The translations under genes and the position numbers were made by a program. This document shows positions 1 through 11,710 of a DNA stretch of 64,000 nucleotides, in pieces (the stretch's first letter is position 1; each line of letters begins with the position of its first letter). Below the pieces are notes generated by a model that saw only the letters and a program-made list of their open reading frames with translations, did not search any database and was not told where the DNA came from. The stretch spans positions 2,294,001-2,358,000 of the forward strand of contig NZ_UGNX01000001.1 in the NCBI RefSeq assembly GCF_900452415.1, in the 5' to 3' direction. The stretch is from Legionella cincinnatiensis. GTDB lineage: Bacteria > Pseudomonadota > Gammaproteobacteria > Legionellales > Legionellaceae.

Positions 1-2
1 GA

Positions 3-674
3 TTTTTAAAGTGTTTTGGTTCTTCTCAAATTATGGGCCTATTAGGTGATCGTGAATTTGGCAGTGGTGGTTTATTTAATTGGTTAAATAAAAAGAATAT
101 CCCCTTTTATATTCGGATTAAAGAAGGCTCAATGGTGCATATTAAGAAGAAAAAATTATTTACTGCTAAAAAAATATTCAAAGAATTAAAACCTAAAGAA
201 CACAAAGTATTTGATGTAGCAGTAGAGTTATTTGGGCAACGAGTTTTCATTGCGGGAGCACGCTCTGAAAAAGGTGAGTTAATGATTGTTGCAACGAATC
301 AATCTCCTAAAAATGCAATTCCAATCTATCTTAGAAGATGGGAGATAGAATGTCTTTTTCATGCTTTAAAAGGACGAGGTTTTCGTTTTGAGGAAACTCA
401 CATGACCTCCTTAGAACGCGTTGAAAAATTAATGGCTGTTTTAGCACTTGGTATGTGTTGGGCGCATAAAATAGGCGAATGGAGGGCACGTAATAAAAAA
501 GCCATTAAAATAAATCGGCATCGTGAAAATAATCGCCCTCAAAATAGCTTTTTTCGCTATGGTTTAGATTTTATACGGGATTTACTCATTAATCCTTGTA
601 AGAAAGTATCTCAATTTAGAATATGTATATCCGAATTATTTAATTTTAATACACTACAGATGCTTAGATCATAA
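3..674 (+). CDS. IS4-family transposase, C-terminal part (5' end outside window)
   Basis: DDE transposase fragment. The frame stays open to the left edge, so the start lies outside the window and the ATG at 33 is probably internal. Counting from that ATG, the GDREF stretch at residues 5-9 fits the second catalytic Asp. Residues 99-113 give an exact IS4 signature Y-(2)-R-(3)-E-(6)-K (Y99, R102, E106, K113), which carries the catalytic Glu. The C terminus appears complete. Just downstream, about 678-695, ATTGTCCTCTGCAAAGA may be the right terminal inverted repeat, but the left end cannot be seen to compare. Family assignment is firm; whether the element is intact is unknown. Confidence 0.85.
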   Translation, partial: FLKCFGSSQIMGLLGDREFGSGGLFNWLNKKNIPFYIRIKEGSMVHIKKKKLFTAKKIFKELKPKEHKVFDVAVELFGQRVFIAGARSEKGELMIVATNQSPKNAIPIYLRRWEIECLFHALKGRGFRFEETHMTSLERVEKLMAVLALGMCWAHKIGEWRARNKKAIKINRHRENNRPQNSFFRYGLDFIRDLLINPCKKVSQFRICISELFNFNTLQMLRS

Positions 675-787
675 AAATTGTCCTCTGCAAAGACTTAAAT
701 TTATCGCAAATATTTTCTTAATAAAACCTTAAGCTTTTACTTTTATACTGGCGACGAATTTGGCTTTAATATATAAGGAGACAAAAA

Positions 788-1537
788 TTGCCTAGACATC
801 ATCACAATCACCCTGGCCACACACATGTACCTCCTCATGTCCATGTGCATGCCCATCCACATATGCATGGCCGCCCTCATGTACATGTTTTCCCTCCGAT
901 CCGTCCTTCTGTTCATGTTCATCGAGGATACACATACTATGGTTCAGGAGCATTATTAATAAGTGCTGCGATCTTAATTCCTGCCATAATTCTTGCTTTA
1001 CTGTTGAGCCCTACTGTAGGTGTTGCTGGTTATGCTGCTTCATCAATGACTTTAGGAGCCGCATCTGTAGGAGCAGCAACTGCGTTTAGTGCAGCTACTT
1101 TTGGTTTAGGGGCACTCGCACTTTATGGTGCGATAGGTTTAGCCTATCTTTACTCCAGTGCTAAAGAATGTTATTCAGGTAATAAAAGCATGATGGATAT
1201 GATGCATTCACGTGTCGTCAATGAAGATGGTTTCACGGTTAAAGGCGTTTTAAAGTCTATAGGCGCTGTGGTTTGGTCACCATTTCTACTTATTGGTGGA
1301 TTGGCAGGGATGGGAGTTAAAGCTGCTGTCAACGCATTTAATACTCGAAAATCAAGCGCTCAAGTTGAACCAACTGTAGAAAATACTACTACTTCTGACC
1401 AAGTAAAAGATCTTGGGTTATCAAGAAAGAGCAACGAACCTACTGCGCCATTTCACACCAAATCAGTATTTGCTACTTTAGACAAAAAGACTGAAGAAGA
1501 TCTAACACACAATACCAGTTCTACTCTTCGATGTTAA
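788..1537 (+). CDS. Histidine-rich N-terminus membrane protein, unknown function
   Basis: I do not recognise this 249-residue protein. It begins with TTG, supported by AAGGAG seven bases upstream. The first 45 residues hold 16 histidines, many in alternating HxH runs, which suggests binding of divalent metal (inference). Two hydrophobic stretches follow, about residues 53-76 and 86-126, rich in Gly and Ala, then a third near 160-185. The tail is polar and contains a short acidic/lysine patch (KKTEEDL). There is no cleavable signal peptide ahead of the His tract. The gene stands alone and is convergent with the ABC permease gene, with a shared hairpin between them. A secreted effector or a metal-related membrane protein are both possible. 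Confidence 0.6.
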   Translation: MPRHHHNHPGHTHVPPHVHVHAHPHMHGRPHVHVFPPIRPSVHVHRGYTYYGSGALLISAAILIPAIILALLLSPTVGVAGYAASSMTLGAASVGAATAFSAATFGLGALALYGAIGLAYLYSSAKECYSGNKSMMDMMHSRVVNEDGFTVKGVLKSIGAVVWSPFLLIGGLAGMGVKAAVNAFNTRKSSAQVEPTVENTTTSDQVKDLGLSRKSNEPTAPFHTKSVFATLDKKTEEDLTHNTSSTLRC

Positions 1538-1549
1538 TCTAATTGATCC

Positions 1550-1579
1550 AGTTGAGCCTTAATATATCAAGGCTCAACT
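1550..1579. terminator. Bidirectional terminator-like hairpin
   Basis: An 11-bp perfect inverted repeat (AGTTGAGCCTT / AAGGCTCAACT) with an 8-base loop lies between two convergent genes (788-1537 + and 1590-2930 -). There is no long T-run on either side, so its strength is uncertain, but its position fits a shared terminator. Confidence 0.6.
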
Positions 1580-1589
1580 TGCTATCCAA

Positions 1590-2930
1590 TTAAACATGAG
1601 ATTGATGGGGATCAAATGCATCTCTCACCGCATCGGCAAATAAGTTAATCGCTAGCACCAATAAAAACATAAAAAGAAAGGCAGCAAACATAGGCCACCA
1701 AATAACAGGATTACGTGCCAACTCAAGACGTGCGCTGTTAATCATGTTTCCCCAACTAATTGTCATTGGTGAAACCCCTGCCCCTACATAAGACAGTAAT
1801 GCTTCAGCCATAACTAAAAAGCTAAAATCTAACACTAAAGTAATCACGACAATATGCATGACATTAGGCAGTAAATGTTTACGAATAATGGTAAACCAAT
1901 TGGAGCCTAAAGCACGCGCTGCCAAAACAAAATCTATTTCACGTAATTTCAAGGTTTCAGCGCGCAAAAGCCTACACAAACTGGTCCAACTCGTCACTCC
2001 TAAAATGAAGCAAAGAGCTAATAAACGCGCATCAGCGCTTTGGGCTAAAGTAGCAAATTGCCCTGGATGGTTGGCAATATATATCTGTAATGATAAAACT
2101 GATGCGGTAATTAATAAAACTCCTGGAATAGAACTTAAAGTAGTATAAAGATACTGAATCACATCATCTGCCAAACCACCAAAATATCCTGCTACTATTC
2201 CTAGAAATAAAGCTAAAGGTAACATAAATAATGTGGTTAAAAAGCCAATTACCAAGCCAGTACGAATACTTTTAATGGTGAAATAAAATATATCTTGTCC
2301 AATTTGTCCTGTACCTAATACATGAAATGTTCGTGATAACTCATATCCAAATACCACAAAAAAAGTAAGCACTCCTAATGTAATCAGTGTACTTAAACTC
2401 GTAGAAGTTAAAGTAAAAAGTTTTAAACGTAGACTAAATCTGATGGTAACTAATACAAATCCACTCAAAAAAATCACAAAAATACCGCATTGCAACGCAT
2501 CAATGAACGTATTTATGATAACTTTTTTTCTCTCCTTTTCAGTTTTGATCTTGGCAGAATAAATAAGCGGCGGATAAATTTGTTTGACCACGCCATTAAT
2601 AAGAGTCGTTTCACTGACAAACTGCCTTAAAGCCAACGGTGCTGAATAGGTTTTTTCTGTAATTTGATCAATAGGAGCTAAAATGTTATCAAGAACTGTA
2701 CTTGCTGTTTCCGCTTGGTGGTTCTTTGGCATCAAATGAATAGAGTCTAAAACACCAATAGTAATAAAAAACAAAAGGATAATTCCCGCACTCACAGCAA
2801 TTGGTCGATGCAAAATAATGGAAAAAGAACGTCTCACAGGTTGCTTACGCAAACTCAATAAAATAACCAGGATGCTTAAGGCTAATAAAGTGAGGAAACA
2901 TTTATCTGTCCATAAAAATTCAAAGGTCAT
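1590..2930 (-). CDS. Peptide-type ABC transporter permease (OppC/DppC-like)
   Basis: Inner-membrane permease of a peptide/nickel-type ABC importer, 446 residues, longer than the roughly 300 typical of OppC because of an N-terminal membrane region and a periplasmic loop before the transport domain. The C-terminal 230 residues hold the BPD_transp_1 core. The cytoplasmic EAA loop (ARALGSNWFTIIRKHLLPN) that contacts the ATPase is clear, followed by the LLSYVGAGVSPMTISWG stretch typical of OppC. It is the last gene of a leftward cluster after the binding protein and the OppB-like permease, separated from the latter by a 157-base gap holding a dispersed repeat. No ATPase gene is nearby. Confidence 0.88.
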   Translation of the reverse strand: MTFEFLWTDKCFLTLLALSILVILLSLRKQPVRRSFSIILHRPIAVSAGIILLFFITIGVLDSIHLMPKNHQAETASTVLDNILAPIDQITEKTYSAPLALRQFVSETTLINGVVKQIYPPLIYSAKIKTEKERKKVIINTFIDALQCGIFVIFLSGFVLVTIRFSLRLKLFTLTSTSLSTLITLGVLTFFVVFGYELSRTFHVLGTGQIGQDIFYFTIKSIRTGLVIGFLTTLFMLPLALFLGIVAGYFGGLADDVIQYLYTTLSSIPGVLLITASVLSLQIYIANHPGQFATLAQSADARLLALCFILGVTSWTSLCRLLRAETLKLREIDFVLAARALGSNWFTIIRKHLLPNVMHIVVITLVLDFSFLVMAEALLSYVGAGVSPMTISWGNMINSARLELARNPVIWWPMFAAFLFMFLLVLAINLFADAVRDAFDPHQSHV

Positions 2931-2973
2931 TTTGTTCCTTATGTTTCATTAATTTCATAGTTTTACCATTAAA

Positions 2974-3066
2974 TTAACGTGAATTTCGGATAAAGAATCT
3001 ATTTAGATCCAGTCTTCATCTCGAACCGTTCGGGCTGAGGAGGCATTTATGCCGTCTCGAAGCCTA
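2974..3066. repeat. Dispersed intergenic repeat, copy 1 (hairpin-forming)
   Basis: The block starts TTAACGTGAATTTCGGATAA and contains AACCGTTCGGGCTGAGGA, then a small hairpin (GGCA-TTTA-TGCC). The first and middle parts recur at 12871-12928 with a variable stretch between them, so this is a dispersed repeat family and not gene remnant. It lies between two genes presumed to be co-transcribed. Confidence 0.7.
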
Positions 3067-3087
3067 GAGTAAAGCGACGTGACCAAA

Positions 3088-4065
3088 TCACGATAACTTT
3101 ACACGCGGATCTACGAGCATATAAGAAAAGTCTGTTAGAACCAGACCAATAATGTAAAGAATAGATCCTAAAAAAACCATTGCCCTGACTATAGCAAAAT
3201 CCTGCTGCTGGATTGCATCAATCGTATAACTACCTAACCCAGGCACACCAAAAAACGACTCTAGAATTAGACTCCCCATGAATAAGGAAGGAATAAGCAC
3301 AACAACCCCAGTTAAAATAGGTAACATAGCATTTTTTAATACATGAATGAACATCACTCTTTGTTCAGATAACCCTTTTGCTCTAGCTGTTTTAACATAA
3401 TCTTTATTGATTTCTTCTAAAAATAAAGTTCTATACCAACGTCCACCAGCCCCTAAACCACTAAGAACAGCGACTGTAATTGGCAAAATAACAAATTTCA
3501 GTGCGTCAAAACCTCCGTCATAACCTGAGATAGGAACTAAACGCAGTAATTTCCCAAAAAGATATTGGCCTCCAATAATATAAAACAAACTGGAAATCGA
3601 CATTAAAATAATACAAATGATCACACCCGTTAAATCAAGATATGTTCCTCTAAAAAATGCCATAGCCATAGCTATAATAATATTGCTGATGATATTCAGA
3701 AATAAAACCGGTAACGCAATTGAAAGGCTAGGCCACATTCTATAAGTAATGTCTTCACTAATGTCACGCCCCGCATCAGAAATACCAAAATCAAAAGTAA
3801 AGAGCTTCATGGATTTTTGAAAAAATAAAGTTTCTGTTACTTTTTGCATTCCATTTTTTTGCTCATTATAAAACAAGGGTAAATTATACCCATGTGTCAT
3901 TTTCCAATCATCGATCACTTGCTGTTCAACATATTTTTGTCCTAGGTGCATGCGGGCAATATCGTCAGGTGTATTCACCATAAAAAACAAAATAAAAGTA
4001 AGCAAATTAATCCCCAAAAGAATGGGAATTGAATAAGTAATTCGACGTAACAAATACTTAATCAT
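3088..4065 (-). CDS. Peptide-type ABC transporter permease (OppB/DppB-like)
   Basis: Inner-membrane permease, 325 residues, the usual OppB length. It starts with the family hallmark MIKYLLRRI...IPILLGINLLTF and ends near LVDPRVK, also typical. The EAA loop (ARAKGLSEQRVMFIHVLKNA) is intact, and the FGVPGLGSYTIDAI segment near the end matches OppB/DppB. It lies six bases downstream of the binding-protein gene and would pair with the OppC-like permease downstream to form the translocation pore. Substrate is probably oligopeptides or a related compound; specificity cannot be read from sequence. Confidence 0.9.
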   Translation of the reverse strand: MIKYLLRRITYSIPILLGINLLTFILFFMVNTPDDIARMHLGQKYVEQQVIDDWKMTHGYNLPLFYNEQKNGMQKVTETLFFQKSMKLFTFDFGISDAGRDISEDITYRMWPSLSIALPVLFLNIISNIIIAMAMAFFRGTYLDLTGVIICIILMSISSLFYIIGGQYLFGKLLRLVPISGYDGGFDALKFVILPITVAVLSGLGAGGRWYRTLFLEEINKDYVKTARAKGLSEQRVMFIHVLKNAMLPILTGVVVLIPSLFMGSLILESFFGVPGLGSYTIDAIQQQDFAIVRAMVFLGSILYIIGLVLTDFSYMLVDPRVKLS

Positions 4066-4071
4066 AATATA

Positions 4072-6231
4072 TTAAATCCTTTTTGCAGGTTGTTTTTCTT
4101 TCTTGTGATAAGCAATCACCAAAGGAAGAATCAAAACCAAAAAAAGCAAAAATAACAAACCCAAAGGCCAAAAAATAGGCTGATTCCAAGCTTGTCGCAA
4201 TGTATTTCGCTTTGCTACATTAATCGCTGTATATTTTAATGTTCCATAAGTCATGGCATTGGGCTTCACATGAGAGACCCAACTTTGAGATAATACAAAC
4301 TCTTCGGGATTAATGCCCCAGATCCAGGGAGCATCATGTCTTACAATATTCACCATAGCATCAATTAGCTGCTGCCTTTGTGAGTCATTTTCTCGATTTT
4401 TCATTAAGTTAAATAAACGATCAAACTCAGGATTTTCATAATTAGCAGCATTTTCACCACCAAATTTTACCTTGCCATTGCCTCCATATAATTGAAACAA
4501 AAAATTTTCTGGATCGGGATAATCGGCCACCCAACCCCAACTAAATATCTGCGTTTCCCCAGTACGCATTTTTTCTTGAAAACGATTATATAGAGTTGCC
4601 CTTACATTCAAATCAATACCAATTTTTGCAAATTGCTTACGCATCCAATCAAATAAAGATTTATCCCCTGGTCCCCCAGAGGAGGTAACATCATAATGAA
4701 GAATTAATGGATTGCCTGTTTTTGGATCAATACCTCCTGGATAACCCGCCTCAATCATTAACTGTTTCGCATCACTAATCGGCCTACGTGTTGCTTCATC
4801 ATTTACCCATTGATAAATATAAGGATTAACGCCTTCTTTGCCTTCTTTATAACCAAAAATACCTGGGGGTATTGGGCCTTGTGCAGCAAATCCCCGTCCA
4901 TTAAAAAAAATAGCGATTTCTTCATCATAGTTTACAGCAATAGAAATGGCTTGCCTTAACTTACGAGCGCGTTCACTAAAGCCGCCTACAACGCTATCGA
5001 GCATATTAAAACCCATATAATAAGTGCTAGGCTGTACCGTTTGCGTTAAATGCATATGTTTTTTGCGCATCTCTCGAGTTAGAATTGCATCTCCATGGCG
5101 ATTAATATGGATAGCCTGATCAAAACTGTTCGAGCCAATTGCTGAATTATCATAATAACCTTGCAAAAACTTATTCCAACGAGGTATGGATTCTTTTTCC
5201 AAGGTAAAAACTACTTGTTCTACTAAAGGGAGACGCTTGCCTGCATTATCTAAATACCCTAATTTCTTATCTCTTGCAGAACCATGACTGGGATAGTAAA
5301 TTTCCCTAAAATTGGGATTTTTTTGCAATACCATGCTACGATTAGGATTATTTTCCACCAGCATGAAAGAACCAGTACCGATTGGATACCAACTCAGTGT
5401 AATATTATTATCAGCCATTCCTGGTTGAGAATAAAAAAGATCTGCCTCCCAAGGTATAGGTGCGAAAAAACTCATGGCAAGCCAAAATAAAAACTGGGTA
5501 TATACCCCCTTTAAAGTAACCTCAAACGTATAATCATCGAGTTTTTTAATCCCCGTCAAGGGATAACGACGTAAATCAATGTAGTGATTAGTGTTAGGAA
5601 GTGTCTGTCCGTATTTTTCAAAGCCAACAATATAATTGTTCATAAGTCCATAAATTGGCGAACTTACTGCTGGATTAGCTAAACGCTTAATTTGATAAAT
5701 ATAATCATCAACAATTAACTCTCGAGTACCACTGTATTTAAAATCTGACAACTGATGAATCTCTTCATCATCTAAATAATCTTTTGATAAATGATGGTAA
5801 CGGTAGTCCCCTTTTTCATCTTTGGCAAACGCAGGATGAGGTTGATAATAAATTCCCTTTTTAATATGAATAGTATACACACTATAGCTCGGAGTAACCT
5901 GGCTTTTTGCAGAGAGTACATTTCCTTGTGCATCCAAGTACTTTAGTTGTGGCATTTGTGTCGCTGTTAATGGAGTTAATTGATAAGGCCTTAATAGATA
6001 ATCATATTCCAAGAGTGGCTCATAAACTTGAGCAATAAAAAGATACTCATTTAAAGAATAAGAAAGAGCAGGATCTAATGTTTTAGGTTGTTCCGAAAAA
6101 GAAGAGTAATAAATACTCTTTTTTGATTCACTTTGGGGATAAGGATTATTTAAAACCCCTGGCCATGCATACACACAGCCTAGATCGTTAAAAAGCATAA
6201 AAATGAAAATTATTCGGTATATGCGATTCAA
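4072..6231 (-). CDS. Extracellular solute-binding protein, SBP_bac_5 family, membrane-anchored
   Basis: Periplasmic binding component of the importer, 719 residues against 520-600 for most OppA/DppA proteins. A signal sequence occupies about residues 1-22. The body has family features such as SEQPKTLDPAL near the start, a PIGTGSFMLVENNPN stretch and a GWVADYPDPENFL motif. Unusually, the C terminus ends in a hydrophobic helix (about 685-710, FWPLGLLFLLFLVLILPLV) followed by lysines, which should tether the protein to the inner membrane, so it need not be free or a lipoprotein. It is the first gene of the cluster; ligA lies 30 bases upstream on the same strand. Confidence 0.87.
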   Translation of the reverse strand: MNRIYRIIFIFMLFNDLGCVYAWPGVLNNPYPQSESKKSIYYSSFSEQPKTLDPALSYSLNEYLFIAQVYEPLLEYDYLLRPYQLTPLTATQMPQLKYLDAQGNVLSAKSQVTPSYSVYTIHIKKGIYYQPHPAFAKDEKGDYRYHHLSKDYLDDEEIHQLSDFKYSGTRELIVDDYIYQIKRLANPAVSSPIYGLMNNYIVGFEKYGQTLPNTNHYIDLRRYPLTGIKKLDDYTFEVTLKGVYTQFLFWLAMSFFAPIPWEADLFYSQPGMADNNITLSWYPIGTGSFMLVENNPNRSMVLQKNPNFREIYYPSHGSARDKKLGYLDNAGKRLPLVEQVVFTLEKESIPRWNKFLQGYYDNSAIGSNSFDQAIHINRHGDAILTREMRKKHMHLTQTVQPSTYYMGFNMLDSVVGGFSERARKLRQAISIAVNYDEEIAIFFNGRGFAAQGPIPPGIFGYKEGKEGVNPYIYQWVNDEATRRPISDAKQLMIEAGYPGGIDPKTGNPLILHYDVTSSGGPGDKSLFDWMRKQFAKIGIDLNVRATLYNRFQEKMRTGETQIFSWGWVADYPDPENFLFQLYGGNGKVKFGGENAANYENPEFDRLFNLMKNRENDSQRQQLIDAMVNIVRHDAPWIWGINPEEFVLSQSWVSHVKPNAMTYGTLKYTAINVAKRNTLRQAWNQPIFWPLGLLFLLFLVLILPLVIAYHKKEKQPAKRI

Positions 6232-6261
6232 ATAAAATCCTTATCCTGAACTCATGTTAAT

Positions 6262-8277
<2,016 letters not shown>

Positions 8278-8408
8278 TCATTACCATCCATCTAAAACAT
8301 AACTACAAAGCACAAATTTAATGCTTATAATTATCCTAAAAACATTAGTTTATCACTAAAAAATATGCTATAGATACATGCTGATTTAATATAATCTAGG
8401 ATAATAAA

Positions 8409-9305
8409 ATGGATTTTAAACGTATTTTAATCACTTTGTATTTACTTCTATTTTCTTCATGGATTTATTCGCTTCCAGAGCCTAATCCCAATTTAGGGAT
8501 TGCATTAGTCCATGGCACCAAAGATCATCGTGATGATGCTGAAGGAGGTTACTGGAAAACCGACTTTATCCAAAGTCTCGTTCAAACACTTCCAAACCCC
8601 GAAAATTATTACGTAGTGCACTGTGATTTCAGCAAATATATGTGGGATGAGGATGCAGCTGGGTGTACAGCAGATCAATTATTAAATTTCATAGACGATA
8701 AAAAAATTAGCTCACTAATTGTATACACCCATTCTAACGGTGGAAATGTGATACGTTGGATTCTTTCTAACTCAACCTATGACAGTCGTTACCTGCGGTT
8801 AAAAAATAAAATCGATCAAGTTATTGCTTTGGCGCCCTCTAGTGGAGGAACACCACTCGCTGATGCATTGCTTAACGGTGGAGTTTTTGAAGCTAGCTTG
8901 AGCTGGTTATTAGGTTATAGTGGGGATGCTATAAAACAGCAACGTGTTGGTGATATGTACATTTATAATGAAGAGCTTTTGTTTGGTACAAAAAATCGTC
9001 CTTCCTTACCTAAGCCCTTTAAGGCTGTCATAGGTACTGATGTTATAGCATCGCCTTTTAATTCATCCAGTTATTGTAATGGTTATATTCTTAACAGTGG
9101 CCTAAAAATCGCCAAACTTTATTTAGATAGTTGCGCTGATGGCTTTTTAAACTGCAGCTCACAAACAGTTGCGGGCACAGTTTGGTTTTATGATAAAGAT
9201 AAATTAGAGGACCATTTGACGCTAAGCCATAATCAGAGCAGACATTCATGTTTTGGTTTGGAAAAAATACTTACCTCTGTTATTGATTCAGAAGGAGCTG
9301 CTTGA
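8409..9305 (+). CDS. Exported alpha/beta-hydrolase (lipase-like)
   Basis: Predicted secreted or periplasmic serine hydrolase, 298 residues with an N-terminal signal sequence (about 1-21). The nucleophile elbow is THSNGG (Ser109), a variant of GxSxG with Thr-His in place of Gly-His. LVHGTKDHRDD near residue 33 fits the oxyanion-loop HG motif. Candidate catalytic His residues lie near the end (SHNQSRHSC). Several cysteines suggest disulfides. Its last codons overlap the start of the DUF4785-type gene by four bases, so the two are co-transcribed and may act together. Substrate is unknown; lipase or esterase is the best guess from fold. Confidence 0.7.
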   Translation: MDFKRILITLYLLLFSSWIYSLPEPNPNLGIALVHGTKDHRDDAEGGYWKTDFIQSLVQTLPNPENYYVVHCDFSKYMWDEDAAGCTADQLLNFIDDKKISSLIVYTHSNGGNVIRWILSNSTYDSRYLRLKNKIDQVIALAPSSGGTPLADALLNGGVFEASLSWLLGYSGDAIKQQRVGDMYIYNEELLFGTKNRPSLPKPFKAVIGTDVIASPFNSSSYCNGYILNSGLKIAKLYLDSCADGFLNCSSQTVAGTVWFYDKDKLEDHLTLSHNQSRHSCFGLEKILTSVIDSEGAA

Positions 9306-10483
9306 TGAGAACTACTCTTACTTTATTGTCATTATTTTATTGTGTTCAGGTAAATGCATACAACTTACCCCAACATCCAATCAAATCTTATGATTGCGAG
9401 AGCTGTGACACTTTATCTCATGAAAAACTACAAGACCGCTGGCAAACTGCTGAGGTTCCGTTGAAAAATGCAAGCAGCAATGTCCAAAAAAGTTACAGCT
9501 ACAATAAGAAAGTAACAGCAGCACAACTAGAACAAGGAGTTATCTTACCTATTCATGCCCCAGGCGCCGTGGTACGTATTATTCCTTTAGAAGATAAAGC
9601 TATTCCTACATTAGAGATTAAAAGTACTTCGAACCCATTCATGAGCTTGAAAGACGCATCGTCTTTATACAGCCAAGATGAAGCCATCGATGAGTCACTA
9701 AAAATAGGAACACATCAAACGATGTTGCAAATCAAACCTGAATTAGGCATGGGCAATTTCGTCATCAAAAGCAAAAAGACAAAGTCTCACAATGAGTCGA
9801 ATGCTTATCTGATTCATGTCTTTGAAAAATATTCGTTACTCTACTTACAAATAGAGCCTACTGCATTGCAGTACCAATATGGTGATCAATTTAATGCCAC
9901 TATCACTTTAAAAGATAATGAAACGTCTTATCCTATTGATGACATCAATGCTACATTAATCGGCCCTAATGACCAGAGTATTTCTCTTAAATTAAAAGAA
10001 ATAAAGCGCAATCAATATGAGGCCAGTGGGCTTTTACTTTCAGATATAAATACACATGGTGACAATTGGTATATCGAAGTCGGTGTAACGAGTGAGCTTG
10101 AAGAAAATAGTCCTACTTATCGCACTGGACGTGCTGCATTTTCTTATTCCATCCCCTCAGCAGGTTTAGTCAATATTAAGAAAACATCTTCGAAACCATT
10201 AACTTTCGCTGTAACTGCAGATGTTGCCACTGCAAGTCGTTATGCATTACAAAGCATTCTCTACAAAAAAAATGCTACCGGTGAAAATATTCCAGTGGAA
10301 ACCGCTCAAAGCGCACTATGGCTAGAACCAGGAAGACAAATAATTCACTTTAGTTTTGACAATTCCGCTCAATTAGCAGAGGATCAGCTTTCTGTGGGTT
10401 ATTTACATTTAACCGATTATGGGCAATTAAAACCGGTTTATCAACACGATCTTCCGATAAAACTCAGTCAATTATTGGACTAA
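9302..10483 (+). CDS. DUF4785-type exported protein
   Basis: A 393-residue protein with a signal peptide (about 1-19) and no catalytic motif I recognise. After it comes a Cys pair (YDCESCDTL) and mainly beta-sandwich-like sequence, including segments resembling bacterial Ig-like domains (for example TIEPTALQYQYGD-like lead into a strand-rich region from about 180). It resembles the DUF4785 family known from Legionella; that recall is from memory. It overlaps the upstream hydrolase gene by four bases (ATGA) and is followed after three bases by rmuC, so the three form one operon. Confidence 0.6.
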   Translation: MMRTTLTLLSLFYCVQVNAYNLPQHPIKSYDCESCDTLSHEKLQDRWQTAEVPLKNASSNVQKSYSYNKKVTAAQLEQGVILPIHAPGAVVRIIPLEDKAIPTLEIKSTSNPFMSLKDASSLYSQDEAIDESLKIGTHQTMLQIKPELGMGNFVIKSKKTKSHNESNAYLIHVFEKYSLLYLQIEPTALQYQYGDQFNATITLKDNETSYPIDDINATLIGPNDQSISLKLKEIKRNQYEASGLLLSDINTHGDNWYIEVGVTSELEENSPTYRTGRAAFSYSIPSAGLVNIKKTSSKPLTFAVTADVATASRYALQSILYKKNATGENIPVETAQSALWLEPGRQIIHFSFDNSAQLAEDQLSVGYLHLTDYGQLKPVYQHDLPIKLSQLLD

Positions 10484-10486
10484 TGA

Positions 10487-11710
10487 ATGCAATTTTTATC
10501 ATCAATACCTTTAATTGAGGGCATAGCATATGCTTTAGCCCTCCAGTTTTTAATAATAGTTTGGCTTTTAATCAAACAACATCAATTAAATAACTTTAAT
10601 AAACAATATCAGGAGAAGATTCTTAGTACATTTACTACGGAGATACATCAAATACATCTCGATATAAGTGAAAAAATTGCTCAAGGACAATTAATGACGC
10701 AACAACTCATCCATGATACTGTTCAAAAACAAATGACGGATGTCCGTGAGCAAATAAATCATAGTTTTAAGCAGCATGCGAGCGCACTTACCTCCCACTT
10801 ACAATTACTGACTGAAGAAATTCGTAATCACCTTCATAGTTTAACACAACAAGTGAATCATAAATTAACTGAAGGCTTTGAAAAAACCTCCTCAACTTTT
10901 ATTGATGTAGTGAAACGGTTAACCATTATTGATGAGGCACAAAAGAAAATTACGGAATTATCGAACCATGTTGTAAGTCTTCAAGATGTCCTTGTTGACA
11001 AAAAAGCACGAGGGGCTTTTGGTGAAGTACAGCTTTCAACACTCATCAGTAATATGATTCCTGCCACTCACTTTCAAATGCAATATACCTTAAGCAATCA
11101 AAAACGAGCTGATTGTATTTTATTTTTGCCTGAGCCCTCTGGAAACGTAGTTATTGATGCTAAATTTCCCCTGGAAACCTATCAACGACTCATCAATGCT
11201 GATCCAGGAACAATGGAAAAAAAATCGTTACAACAACAATTTCGCCAGGATATTCAAAAACATATTAAAGATATTGCAGATAAATACATTATTCCTAATG
11301 AAACAACTGACGGAGCCATGATGTTTATTCCTGCTGAATCTATTTTTGCAGAAATCCATGCCAATTATCCTGATTTGATTTCCTTATCCCAAAGATTGAA
11401 AGTATGGCTTGTATCACCAAGCACTTTGATGGCCGTCCTTACTACCGCTAAAGCAGTACTGAAAGATGATGCCACACGCAAACAAGTTCATATTATCCAA
11501 AAACATTTGCAAGCGCTCGCAGACGATTTTCAACGCTTTGAAAAACGAATGGATAAATTGTCCAAACATATCAATTTAGCTCATCAGGATGTTAGTGAAG
11601 TGAATACTTCGGCCAAAAAAATCACATCACGTTTCCAAAAAATTGAATCCGTTGATATAGCATTAGACGAATTGGAACTTATTGAAACCGAAGCCTCAAA
11701 TGATGCCTAA
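10487..11710 (+). CDS. rmuC: DNA recombination protein RmuC homologue
   Basis: RmuC-family protein of 407 residues, thought to limit inversions and recombination at short repeats. An N-terminal membrane helix (about 8-27) is followed by a long coiled coil (about 40-170) and the RmuC domain, recognisable by KKARGAFGEVQLSTLI, then RADCILFLPEPSGNVVIDAKFPLETY and MMFIPAESIFAEI. The VIDAKFPLE part is the nuclease-fold signature of the family. It starts three bases after the previous stop and ends the operon. Confidence 0.93.
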   Translation: MQFLSSIPLIEGIAYALALQFLIIVWLLIKQHQLNNFNKQYQEKILSTFTTEIHQIHLDISEKIAQGQLMTQQLIHDTVQKQMTDVREQINHSFKQHASALTSHLQLLTEEIRNHLHSLTQQVNHKLTEGFEKTSSTFIDVVKRLTIIDEAQKKITELSNHVVSLQDVLVDKKARGAFGEVQLSTLISNMIPATHFQMQYTLSNQKRADCILFLPEPSGNVVIDAKFPLETYQRLINADPGTMEKKSLQQQFRQDIQKHIKDIADKYIIPNETTDGAMMFIPAESIFAEIHANYPDLISLSQRLKVWLVSPSTLMAVLTTAKAVLKDDATRKQVHIIQKHLQALADDFQRFEKRMDKLSKHINLAHQDVSEVNTSAKKITSRFQKIESVDIALDELELIETEASNDA

